Below, piece after piece: positions 16,963 to 25,479 of a stretch of 64,000 nt of DNA. Position 1 is the stretch's first letter. Every line of letters begins with the position of its first letter. Below the pieces are notes generated by a model that saw nothing but the letters and a program-made list of their open reading frames with translations, had not been told where the DNA came from and made no database searches. The position numbers were made by a program, and so were the translations under genes. Source of the DNA: Thermoplasmatales archaeon (lineage in GTDB: Archaea > Thermoplasmatota > Thermoplasmata > Thermoplasmatales > Thermoplasmataceae); the NCBI GenBank assembly GCA_026127925.1, contig JAJSLM010000004.1:1-64000 (forward strand), in the 5' to 3' direction.

Positions 16963-18072
16963 ATGAAGAAGCCAGAAGTAAACATATTTGTTGTTATTCT
17001 CGGTGTAGTAACAATTATAATTGGAGCAACAATAATACCGTCAACTCATGTTTACTTTTTCTATTTCTTCGGAAAACTTTTGAGTATTTCCCAGAGAGGG
17101 TTGTCTTTCTTCACTGTTCTTGACGGATTCTTCATTACAATAGTAGGATATGGATTAAAGAACAAAGGAAGAGGTACTTGGAGAGCCATTGTATCGGCTA
17201 CGATCGTAACTCTGTTTATTCTTTCACTAAGTAGTTTAAGGCATTATGACATAACTTGGATTGGGCTCGCACTGGCAATTCTTGTCCTGGTATTGCTTTA
17301 TAGACACAGGAAAGAGTATGTTTATCCGTCTATCTCTCTCGGAAGGCCAGAAATTGCGGTTGCTATAATAGCCATAATATTCACTGTGAGCTATGGTATC
17401 GGAGGATCGTTGCTCCTAGGCAATCAGTTCGTCCCGCCTATTAAGAACATTGAGGATGCTTTATATTTTACAGGTGAAGCGGTTACGACATTAGGCCTTG
17501 GAGATATCCTTCCAGTGACTTTTACAGCAAGGATGTTCACGATATCACTTTCTGTTCTGGGGATAGGTATATTCTTTGGGGCAATGGCTATAATCATAAC
17601 ACCTATTATAGAAAGAAGGATTGGGGGGATAGTAGTAAGAATGGGGGAGCGTCAATTAAAGTCATTGAAGAATTACGTTCTTGTCCTTGGCTATTCTGAT
17701 TTTGTTCACGGTTATGTGACAAGTATCAAAGGTAGCGGGAAAGTTGTCGTAATAGTCGTAAGAGACCAGCAGGAAGCTGATAAGCTAAGAGCAGAGGGTT
17801 TTATAGTCCTGAATCAAAATGCAGACGAAGAAGATTTATTAAATTCATTTAATCTGGAAAACTCTTCACGAGTATTAATAGCCTCGAACGACGATGGCTA
17901 TAACCTTCTTATTGTTGCAGCAATTAATCAGATTAAAGACCAAGAAAAATTCAAAGGCAAGGTTACAGTCTTAGTCTCCAACAATAAAAATCTTAACAAA
18001 TTTAAGATATTTGGATATGAGATTGCAGATATTTCCTCCGTCATAAGCAAATACCTTCAGGGCGGATATTAA
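16963..18072 (+). CDS. potassium channel with TrkA-N (RCK) domain
   Basis: A 369-residue protein. About four hydrophobic helices in the first half are followed by a pore region TGEAVTTLGLGDILP; the filter is T-L-G-L-G-D in place of the common T-V-G-Y-G-D. The C-terminal half (from KNYVLVLGYSDFVHGYV) is a Rossmann-type TrkA-N/RCK gating domain with a slightly altered GxGxxG (GYSDFV). I start at ATG 16963, after GGT/AAG Shine-Dalgarno-like bases, rather than at 16900, because a TATA-like AATATATA at 16918-16925 lies inside the longer version. It should move K+ or a related cation under ligand control. Confidence 0.85.
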   Translation: MKKPEVNIFVVILGVVTIIIGATIIPSTHVYFFYFFGKLLSISQRGLSFFTVLDGFFITIVGYGLKNKGRGTWRAIVSATIVTLFILSLSSLRHYDITWIGLALAILVLVLLYRHRKEYVYPSISLGRPEIAVAIIAIIFTVSYGIGGSLLLGNQFVPPIKNIEDALYFTGEAVTTLGLGDILPVTFTARMFTISLSVLGIGIFFGAMAIIITPIIERRIGGIVVRMGERQLKSLKNYVLVLGYSDFVHGYVTSIKGSGKVVVIVVRDQQEADKLRAEGFIVLNQNADEEDLLNSFNLENSSRVLIASNDDGYNLLIVAAINQIKDQEKFKGKVTVLVSNNKNLNKFKIFGYEIADISSVISKYLQGGY

Positions 18073-18345
18073 TATCCTCTCTGCCCTGAAATATGCTGAA
18101 TTCTTTACTCCAATAGTGATAATCCACTAGGCTCCTTTTGTCGATTCTGGTCTGGTGTAAGTTCTCACAGATATAGATTTGGAATTAACCCCATTCTTTT
18201 GTCCGTCAGGTGCTACTCACACATTTTCCTTTTCTCTGTGCCCAACCACCTTACCTGATAGCGGAGGTATCTCATATTCTGCCGGAATTTTTCAAATTGC
18301 AATGCACTGTAACACCGATCCCTAATCAAACAAGATGGATAGGGA

Positions 18346-19572
18346 TCACGTTAAGGCAAGGATGCCGAAAACAAGGACGAAGATCATGCTTGCCCAGTAA
18401 GCTATTTCACCTTTTCGCGATGTAGAATAATCACCCATTATAGATCGGTTTCTGGCTATTACACCCATTAACACACCCGGACCAATCAGGACAAACACAA
18501 AGACAACTAGTAAATCAAGAACCGTGTTTATCAATAATGTTGCGGGGATAATTAAAGCTATTATGACCGCGGGAAGACTCTCCAGAATGTAAACAATGGA
18601 TGACTTTTCTCTTTTGATTCCAAGCGCTTCCATGAATCCCCAAGCACTTCCAAGAGAGATTACCACAAGAGCCAGAAAAGCAGCCCCTATCAGACCGATA
18701 CCAAATATATATGGAGAATATACTCCGGCTATAGCTGAAAGACCTTTTGATAATTCCGGGATCGAAGCAAAATCCATGTCAGGATTTATTCCACTCATGG
18801 CCATCTCCACGATAACCATCAGCATTTCGGAAACGATCGCCCCAAAAAGAGTTTCCATCCTCATTGACTTCAGGGCAATTTGAGTAAAATGGGATCGCTT
18901 TCCATTACTCTTATCACCAGAGATATCCGTGTCTCCATTGCTTTTTCTTATATGGGATACTTTTTCGGCTGTTGCAGAAGCTTGGAAAAATAGCATGAAT
19001 GGCATGATTACTGCACCCACATTCACTGCAAGCATGAAGAGAAAACTTGGCGATGGGACAAGGTATACCGGGTTGTAAGATTTGATTCCTCTCACGACAA
19101 GTGTCGCCATGAAGGCCACTATGAGAAAAGCCGACACTGCGACCAATATCGATTCAGTAGCCCCGTATTTTCTGCGGATCACAATAGTCAGATGGATTAT
19201 ATAAAAAATTGGAAGCGAAAATATTATTGGGACCCCAAAGAAAGAAAGCCCAATAGCAATGCCTAAGTATTCTATTATGTAAGTTACCACGTCAGTTAGT
19301 ACCATGGGTAGAGTTGTAATCACTGCAATTTTATGTGAATAATTGTCTCGAATAACCTCCCCAAGACCCTTTTCAGTCGCAACACCAATCCTTCCTGACG
19401 TTTCCTGAACGAAGTAAAGTGGAATTATAAGCAGAATCATGAACCAAATAAGACCATACTTGAATATTGCACCTGTTTCAGCTGCGCCAATTGTACTGCT
19501 TGCATCCATATCAGCAATCATTACAAGCCATGCAGGCCCAAAGAACTTTATGTACTTTCTGAAATTGCTTAT
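18346..19572 (-). CDS. Nramp-like divalent metal transporter with unclear start codon
   Basis: A polytopic protein of the Nramp type. TM1 contains ADMDASSTIGAAETGA, corresponding to the family's DPGN-containing break, and TM6 contains AVIMPFMLFFQASATAEK, corresponding to MPHxxxxHS. The first in-frame ATG is at 19521, but the conserved start of TM1, KFFGPAWLV, is encoded upstream in the same open frame, with no ATG, GTG or TTG between the TAG at about 19660 and that ATG. An ATA at 19570-19572 would give a normal N-terminus (ISNFRKYIKFFGPAWLV) and about 408 residues. Probably imports Mn2+ or Fe2+; the operator upstream supports metal control. Confidence 0.8.
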   Translation of the reverse strand: MSNFRKYIKFFGPAWLVMIADMDASSTIGAAETGAIFKYGLIWFMILLIIPLYFVQETSGRIGVATEKGLGEVIRDNYSHKIAVITTLPMVLTDVVTYIIEYLGIAIGLSFFGVPIIFSLPIFYIIHLTIVIRRKYGATESILVAVSAFLIVAFMATLVVRGIKSYNPVYLVPSPSFLFMLAVNVGAVIMPFMLFFQASATAEKVSHIRKSNGDTDISGDKSNGKRSHFTQIALKSMRMETLFGAIVSEMLMVIVEMAMSGINPDMDFASIPELSKGLSAIAGVYSPYIFGIGLIGAAFLALVVISLGSAWGFMEALGIKREKSSIVYILESLPAVIIALIIPATLLINTVLDLLVVFVFVLIGPGVLMGVIARNRSIMGDYSTSRKGEIAYWASMIFVLVFGILALT

Positions 19573-19600
19573 ACGTGTCGTATTTCTTCCTGCGCAGAAA

Positions 19601-19614
19601 TTAGGTATACCTAA
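19601..19614. promoter_or_regulatory. TTAGGTATACCTAA operator-like palindrome (metal-regulator type)
   Basis: A perfect 14-bp palindrome, TTAGGTATACCTAA, lies between a minus-strand TATA-like ATATTTAT (about 19615-19622) and the predicted transcription start near 19592 of the Nramp-like gene. The TTAGG/CCTAA arms match the general form of DtxR/IdeR/MntR-family operators (TTAGGT...ACCTAA). Placement downstream of TATA fits repression by a metallo-regulator. Confidence 0.6.
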
Positions 19615-19624
19615 ATAAATATTT

Positions 19625-19975
19625 GCTAAAGTGCTTATTTTAAGTGCGGCGATTAATAAGATCTAACAAACCGCAAAGAATTTCATCGTTATTGAACTTT
19701 TGAAAAATTTATTCTTACAGAAACGACCCAGCAACATCCATTAGACATGCGTAAATAATTGAAAATTTCAAGTAAAGTAACGACAAGATTCAACAGTCAC
19801 TCATTCCATGATTTAGCAACAACGCAATATAAAAATTGCATAGCACAAAATTAGAATGGCAATCTTTCGACTTTGCAATCGTATACTTTGCAGAAATAAG
19901 ACGATAACTGTAAAAATCAATTAAATAGTCGGAAACAATAAGAGTAGAACGAGTAACAATACGTACCAGTACAAA
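19625..19975. other. gap between divergent transporters, with strong TATA and a 22-codon leaderless frame
   Basis: A clear TATA box (TATAAAAAT, 19828-19836) predicts transcription from about 19855, exactly before ATG 19856-19858, which opens a 22-codon frame ending at TAA 19922-19924. The frame is the same as that of the MFS gene downstream, whose own coding sequence continues open from that TAA. No other gene is seen. The mini-frame could be a leader peptide or the old start of the MFS gene cut by a stop. Confidence 0.4.
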
Positions 19976-21199
19976 ATTCGGGGTTTCGACAAGAGATTAT
20001 GGATCCTTAGTGCCACTAGATTTATTAGAGCTTTTGGCAGGGGATCAACATTCATATTCCTCCCTCTTATTTTCATAATCGTTTACAAGATATCATTCAT
20101 TGAAACCGGGGTGCTTCTGGGATTCGCCACAGTGATCATGGCCGTTATTCAATATTTTTCCGGAATTTTTACGGATAAAATCGGCAGGCGATCTATTCTT
20201 GTTTATTCGCAAATACCCGCAGTGGTACTCTATCTTTTGATATACTACACCGTCGCAGTCCCCCATTATTTTGTTCCGTTAGTTCTTTCATGGTACGGAA
20301 CCATAGTTGTCAATTCCGTCCAGTATCCTGCCGTGCAGGCATCGGTCGCCGATATAACGGAAGTTCAGGATCGGTTGTCCGGTTACACAATTATGAGAAT
20401 AATGGCAAACCTAGGAATTGCAGTTGGGCCATTACTGGGAGCCTACCTTGCTGGTTACGGGTTACAGTATATTTTTCTCATTTCTGCCATAGCAACAGTC
20501 GTTGAAATTGTCATGCTTTACCTAATGATGAGAGAAACATATTTCCCGAAACTTCACGAACCACTGCTGAAGGGCGACCTGTCAAGAGCATATCGATCAG
20601 ATAAATTTTTTATTGCGTTCATCGTTATTGGCATTTTCCTTGGATTCTTCATGAGACAAAGAGGTAGTTCGCTAACGGTTTATTCCATAGCCATAGAGAA
20701 TCTCCCATTCATGTATCTTGGCTATATCTGGGCACTTAATGGCTTCCTTGTTGTAATAATTCAGATCCCTATCTTAAGGCTCATGACAAATGTGGGCAAT
20801 CCTATGCTATGGAGAGGTATCGGTACCCTCTTCTACGCTGCGGCATTCCTGGTCTTGGTAAATTATCCTACATTGGAGATACTCCTTTTGTTCATGACCA
20901 TCTCTACATTTGGGGAGGATATGCTTTCCCCGACAACCCAGAGCATAATAACCTCCATAGCCCCAGAAAACATGAGAGGATCGTACATCGGTGTGTACAA
21001 CCTTTACATCAGCGTAGGTTCCTTCAGTGGAGCCATAATAGGGTTATGGCTTCTAGCAGTCCTAAGAAATTTGACTGCAACTTATTGGATTATTATAGCG
21101 ATCGGATCCATCGCTACAGCCGTTATGTACATCTCAATAAGCGGACAATTTAAGAAAAGATTTGCTGAGATACCAAAAACTGTAATTGAGCAGAGCTAA
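19976..21199 (+). CDS. MFS transporter with unclear start codon
   Basis: Twelve hydrophobic helices are expected, with the MFS loop 2-3 motif GIFTDKIGRRSILVYSQIP and symmetric halves. The first canonical start (GTG 20111) would omit TM1, yet the conserved N-terminus (GFDKRLWILSATRFIRAFGRG then STFIFLPLIFII) is encoded just upstream in the same open frame. Between the TAA at 19922 and GTG 20111 there is no ATG, GTG or TTG; ATT 19976 would give IRGFDKRLW and 407 residues, the usual MFS length. Substrate unknown. Divergent from the Nramp-like gene. Confidence 0.8.
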   Translation: MRGFDKRLWILSATRFIRAFGRGSTFIFLPLIFIIVYKISFIETGVLLGFATVIMAVIQYFSGIFTDKIGRRSILVYSQIPAVVLYLLIYYTVAVPHYFVPLVLSWYGTIVVNSVQYPAVQASVADITEVQDRLSGYTIMRIMANLGIAVGPLLGAYLAGYGLQYIFLISAIATVVEIVMLYLMMRETYFPKLHEPLLKGDLSRAYRSDKFFIAFIVIGIFLGFFMRQRGSSLTVYSIAIENLPFMYLGYIWALNGFLVVIIQIPILRLMTNVGNPMLWRGIGTLFYAAAFLVLVNYPTLEILLLFMTISTFGEDMLSPTTQSIITSIAPENMRGSYIGVYNLYISVGSFSGAIIGLWLLAVLRNLTATYWIIIAIGSIATAVMYISISGQFKKRFAEIPKTVIEQS

Positions 21200-21254
21200 G
21201 ATCTACTCTCAAAAATAACGCTCGTTTTGCAATAATACGTGTATTTTATAATGA

Positions 21255-21488
21255 TTATTGAGATTCATCTTCTTTGTTTTTTAATTCTGCAAGAAATTTC
21301 TTATATTCTTTATCGTTAAACTCGAATATTACTGGACCGACATACCCACAATCGTTACATTTATATGTTCCCGTAACAAAGCCTATCTCAAAGAATATAT
21401 TTTCAGATCCACATTGAGGACAGACTTTATGCTGCCGTGGCAGCGGTTCACTACTCATCTTCTTTTCTTCATTATTTTCAGATTTCAT
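21255..21488 (-). CDS. small zinc-ribbon protein
   Basis: A 77-residue protein with one zinc ribbon: CPQCGSENIFFEIGFVTG then YKCNDCGYVG (two CxxC pairs about 16 residues apart), flanked by acidic/basic tails. Such ribbons occur in archaeal transcription-factor-like and ribosome-associated proteins; no specific role can be assigned. Convergent with the MFS gene and divergent from the lipid reductase. Confidence 0.7.
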   Translation of the reverse strand: MKSENNEEKKMSSEPLPRQHKVCPQCGSENIFFEIGFVTGTYKCNDCGYVGPVIFEFNDKEYKKFLAELKNKEDESQ

Positions 21489-21649
21489 TCAAATCAGTGC
21501 CAAAGTTCCTACCATTCAACCTCAACATGCTATTTAACTCTTGTCTATTGTAAAACGAAATTTGTTAATTGGTACTTTTAGAAATAATGTCACGGTATTT
21601 TCTACTTCGTTGAAGCTTGGCTTAAATATGGCATAATCAATTACATGTT

Positions 21650-23098
21650 ATGCAGAATCCGGAACAATACTACGACCTGATTATTTCAGGGGCTGGTTTT
21701 GCAGGCCTATCCGCCGCGATCATCGCATCCAGAAAACTGGATCGAGTTCTGCTAATAGATAGAAATCCAAGCAAGAACGTTGGGAAAAAAACCAATTGGG
21801 GGTGGGTATGCGGGGATGCCATCGGGAAACCACATATTGATTTCCTGGAAAGGAAGATTGGGGTAAGCTTTGGATCTCCAGAGATAGAAAGAGATTTTCA
21901 TGCAGTTTATGCTCTTTCTCCTGATCTGAGAAACAGATTCAAATTCGATGGGGATGGCTACGCACTCGATAGACCAGAATTTGAGGCCAGACTCCTTAGA
22001 ATTGCCCTTAAAACTGGTACAAAATATCTGGATAATTTTGAAATAGACGGCCCTATATTGGAAGGCAACAATGTTTCCGGGATTTATGGAAGAGATCAAG
22101 ATAACCAATTGATGACTTTCAGATCGAAGGTTGTAATAGATGCTTTGGGTATATCGTCGATACTAAGAAGAAAACTTCCAGAAAATCCATTCATACAGAG
22201 AAACGTAGAACGTAATGACATAGTTCTCACTGGGAGATACATTTTTGAGTATGATCGTTCCGATGAAAACCCAAGTTTTTTTGACAAGAGCAATGCATTA
22301 ATTCATTTGAACAATGACATAGCGCCTGGAGGTTATGCTTGGGTCTTCCCAAAGGGTGAGAACAGGGTTAACATCGGCCTAGGAGTCCAGCAAGCGGCTA
22401 TGGAAACGAGAAACCAGAAGTTTAAGATGAATGATACGGTAAAATCGCTCCTGGACAATTATGTGAAACTCAATTCAAAATTACACAATTTAAGGATCTA
22501 TGACAAGAACAATAACGGTACCGGTTTCTGGACAGTTTCTGTTCGCAGACAGCTTGACTCTATTGTTTTCAACGGATATATGGGTGCAGGTGACAGCATG
22601 ACCATGCCGAACCCACTCAGCGCAGCAGGTATAGGACCTGCTGTTATCGCTGGAGTCCTCTCTGCGGAGAACGCGATAAGGGCAATAGAAGAGCGAGATG
22701 TGTCGGTAAGGGGACTATGGAATTACAATTTAGACTACAACAATGCCTATGGAAACAAGATGGGTGGCATGGAGCTCTTCAGAATTTATTTGCAATCACT
22801 TAGCAACAAAAGCCTCAATTATGGCATGGAAAAATTCCTGACACCAGAGGAAGCTTCCGAAATCACGCTCGGAGGTGTTCCAAAACTATCTGCCTTGTCA
22901 AAATTGAAATTTGCCTTACGAGGGCTAGGAGATATCAAAGCTTTCAAAGGGCTCGTTTATACAGTACAGCAAATGAGATTCATGGATGAACTTTATCGAA
23001 ATTACCCAAAGAATCCGGACAAGTTTGTAACGTTTTCAACTGCGGTAAAAAGTGAAATAGAGCAGGCAAAACAGATGTTCAGTCCACTTACGCTTTGA
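21650..23098 (+). CDS. geranylgeranyl reductase-family flavoprotein
   Basis: A 482-residue FAD enzyme. The N-terminus YDLIISGAGFAGLSAAIIASR is the Rossmann dinucleotide motif, NWGWVCGDAIGKPH is the family's conserved WxCGDA region contacting FAD/substrate, and GYMGAGDSMTMPNPLSAAGIGPAVIAG is the second FAD motif. Archaeal members saturate geranylgeranyl chains of ether lipids or of menaquinone side chains. It is about 80 residues longer than the best-studied Thermoplasma enzyme, so it may be a paralogue with another isoprenoid substrate. The ATG is leaderless: TTAAATATG lies about 27 nt upstream. Confidence 0.85.
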   Translation: MQNPEQYYDLIISGAGFAGLSAAIIASRKLDRVLLIDRNPSKNVGKKTNWGWVCGDAIGKPHIDFLERKIGVSFGSPEIERDFHAVYALSPDLRNRFKFDGDGYALDRPEFEARLLRIALKTGTKYLDNFEIDGPILEGNNVSGIYGRDQDNQLMTFRSKVVIDALGISSILRRKLPENPFIQRNVERNDIVLTGRYIFEYDRSDENPSFFDKSNALIHLNNDIAPGGYAWVFPKGENRVNIGLGVQQAAMETRNQKFKMNDTVKSLLDNYVKLNSKLHNLRIYDKNNNGTGFWTVSVRRQLDSIVFNGYMGAGDSMTMPNPLSAAGIGPAVIAGVLSAENAIRAIEERDVSVRGLWNYNLDYNNAYGNKMGGMELFRIYLQSLSNKSLNYGMEKFLTPEEASEITLGGVPKLSALSKLKFALRGLGDIKAFKGLVYTVQQMRFMDELYRNYPKNPDKFVTFSTAVKSEIEQAKQMFSPLTL

Positions 23099-23192
23099 GT
23101 GGGGATTTTGTTGAATACTTAGAAAACAACAATCGTCTCCGGTAATAAATGAATCATGGATAACTTTTTTTTAGGGATTGCAATTATACGTT

Positions 23193-23654
23193 ATGACTTT
23201 TAAGATAGACATACCTGCTTTCAAGTATGGCGCAGACATTGATAAGAAGTTTACCTGCGAGGGCGAAGATCTATCTCCGCAGATTAAATGGGAGGAAGAA
23301 CCAGCGTCAACAAAATCGTACATACTAACTGTCGAAGACCCGGATGCCCCAGGAGGAACATTTATCCATTGGGTGATGTATAATATTCCCTCCACTGTCA
23401 AAGAGATTCCGGAAAATATTCCGAAAACTGAGGAGACTCCGCAAGGATTTACGCAGGGGAAAAATAGTTTTGGAAAAATTGGGTATAATGGACCATGCCC
23501 CCCAAGAAGGAGCAAACACAGGTATTTCTTTTTCCTCTATGCGACCTTAGTGACCGAGAAACTTCCACCGGGAATGACGCGTTCCGACCTAGAAAAGATC
23601 ATCGAAGATAAAACCATTAAGCGAGTCACCTTCATGGGTCAATTTGGAAGGTAA
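23193..23654 (+). CDS. YbhB/YbcL-type PEBP (Raf kinase inhibitor-like) protein
   Basis: A 153-residue phosphatidylethanolamine-binding-protein homologue. The signature strands are CEGEDLSPQIKW, VEDPDAPGGTFIHWVMYNIP (DPDxP with the HW motif) and GYNGPCPPRRSKHRYFFFLYA (GPCPP...HRY), which build the conserved anion-binding pocket. Archaeal members have no known physiological role. ATG 23193 fits the family N-terminus; a TTG at 23178 would add five residues. Confidence 0.85.
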   Translation: MTFKIDIPAFKYGADIDKKFTCEGEDLSPQIKWEEEPASTKSYILTVEDPDAPGGTFIHWVMYNIPSTVKEIPENIPKTEETPQGFTQGKNSFGKIGYNGPCPPRRSKHRYFFFLYATLVTEKLPPGMTRSDLEKIIEDKTIKRVTFMGQFGR

Positions 23655-23793
23655 ACCCATCCACTTTCTACGTTCACATCCATTTCCAATACGATCATAT
23701 AAGAGATATTGAAGTTAAAAGCAGGTTCTCTTTAATCGTGGCGTATTTCTGAAGAAAATGTAAATTACCAATGTTGCAATGGGTGATTGAATT

Positions 23794-24432
23794 TTGTTGA
23801 TAAAAGCAATGATATTTGACATGGACGGCACCCTTCTCGATAGCGAAGCCATATCATCTGCTTCCACGGATTATGCCTTCAGGACTGTTCTCGGACGAGG
23901 CCTTACTCCGGAGGAAAACGCCAAGCTGATTGGAAGACCGGTAAGCAAGGTACTGTCTGAATGGTATCCGGATACTGGTAACAAAATCTATGAACTGAGT
24001 AAATCTTTTTTTCATGAAAGAGTTCGTCTGATAAGTTCATACCCGGGAGTGAAAAATCTTATCTCTGACCTAGTAAAAAACTACAGACTTGCGGTGGTAA
24101 CATCAAGTAAGAGGAAAGACGCGGATATACTCCTCAAAAATACAGCTCTGGATGGCTATATGGATTTCTTCATTGGGCAGGAAGACACAGAATTCCAGAA
24201 GCCTGATCCTGAGCCTATTAAACTTGCGCTACATAAACTGGGCGTTCATTCAAGGGAAGCTGTTTTTGTTGGTGACCAGCCGTACGATATTATCGCTGCT
24301 CACCAGGCAGAAGTAGTTGCCATTGGTACCACCTGGGGTTCTGGAGACCGCGAAACACTTGAGATGTATCATCCGGATTACATCGTCAATAAGCCAGAAG
24401 AACTTAAAGACCTCCTCGATCTCTTGTCATAG
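23794..24432 (+). CDS. HAD-superfamily hydrolase (beta-phosphoglucomutase/phosphoglycolate phosphatase type)
   Basis: A 212-residue HAD protein with a helical cap after motif I. Motif I is FDMDGTLLDS (nucleophile Asp9, acid Asp11), motif II VVTSSK, motif III Lys in FQKPDPEP and motif IV GDQPYDIIAA. KPDPEP and the cap architecture place it with small-molecule phosphatases such as phosphoglycolate phosphatase or PGMB. TTG start at 23794, six nt after the Shine-Dalgarno-like GGTGAT. Its stop is 55 nt from the end of the convergent SDR gene. Confidence 0.82.
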   Translation: MLIKAMIFDMDGTLLDSEAISSASTDYAFRTVLGRGLTPEENAKLIGRPVSKVLSEWYPDTGNKIYELSKSFFHERVRLISSYPGVKNLISDLVKNYRLAVVTSSKRKDADILLKNTALDGYMDFFIGQEDTEFQKPDPEPIKLALHKLGVHSREAVFVGDQPYDIIAAHQAEVVAIGTTWGSGDRETLEMYHPDYIVNKPEELKDLLDLLS

Positions 24433-24487
24433 CCGTGGGCAATATTTACCAGAAGATTCCAGTGAAACAAACTATGCCGATACAGGG

Positions 24488-25315
24488 TCATATCTCCGGG
24501 ATAAATCTATCGTCTATGAAGCTGGCACCTCCGTCAACAAATATTACCGAAGCGTTGAGAAATGCTGCGCCTTCTGTGGCGAGAAATAATGCTGGTCCCA
24601 CAACATCTTTCACACGTGCCCAGCGATTCAGAGGAGATTTAGAGGCACACTCTAAATAGCTTTTCCTGTCCTTTCTGAGCCCCTCGGTCATAGGTGTTTC
24701 AACAATCCCAGGAGCGATCACGTTAACTCTGAGGTTATATTTTCCCATTTCAGCAGAAAATGCCCTGGCTAACTGTATTACAGCTCCCTTGGTTGCCGAA
24801 TAAACTCCCTGACCTATTTCGGTTCTCTGGGTCAAAGAGGATGCTATGAGCACAATGCTTCCTCCGTTGAATTCCTTCCCGATCCTTACGGCGATCTCCT
24901 TTAAGGCGATGAAGGCACCCTTAAAATTCAATTCAATAGTTCTGTCAAAAGTTTCATAACTGAAATTCTCTATTCTTTGAACTGGATCGATGCCCGCGAC
25001 TACGTAAACTACGTCTATTTTTCCTAGCTTCTCAATTGCTGCAGAATAGAGGTTTCTGACGCTGTTGACAGAGGTCAGATCACACATTTCCGTGTAAATA
25101 GTTCCCTCTTTTTCCTCTACACTCAATCTTAATTTTTCAAGGGCCTTTTCATTTATGTCCGCTGCCATTACCGTTCCACCGTTAGCGAGAACGCCATACG
25201 TTATCCCGAGACCGATTCCAGAACCTGAGCCAATTACAAGCGCCCTTTTTCCATTCAAAGATAGAAGGCCTCGCATTTCTTCAAAATTGCAGTATTCATC
25301 ATTTTCCGTCGACAT
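24488..25315 (-). CDS. short-chain dehydrogenase/reductase
   Basis: A 275-residue classical SDR. GSGSGIGLG is the cofactor-binding TGxxxGxG variant, DLTS follows strand 4, the usual NNAG is replaced by VVAGID, the catalytic Ser lies in IVLIASSLTQ, and Tyr/Lys in YSATKGAV. The C-terminal NVIAPGIVETPMTEG and GAAFLNASVIFVDGGAS are typical of sugar and polyol dehydrogenases. The changed NNAG motif is unusual but occurs in active members. Substrate unresolved. It is divergent from pyrD. Confidence 0.82.
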   Translation of the reverse strand: MSTENDEYCNFEEMRGLLSLNGKRALVIGSGSGIGLGITYGVLANGGTVMAADINEKALEKLRLSVEEKEGTIYTEMCDLTSVNSVRNLYSAAIEKLGKIDVVYVVAGIDPVQRIENFSYETFDRTIELNFKGAFIALKEIAVRIGKEFNGGSIVLIASSLTQRTEIGQGVYSATKGAVIQLARAFSAEMGKYNLRVNVIAPGIVETPMTEGLRKDRKSYLECASKSPLNRWARVKDVVGPALFLATEGAAFLNASVIFVDGGASFIDDRFIPEI

Positions 25316-25479
25316 GGAACACTAATAGAATATGAACTAATAGTTGTTTTCAAACAATAAGAATAGTTAAGAATCATAATGTTTTTGCAATTGAACAGAT
25401 TTATATTTCTCCATATATCTCTTGGCTAAAAAGATCAGAAAATTGCTTTAAGGTGCAGGACATTTCTCTCTGAATTATT

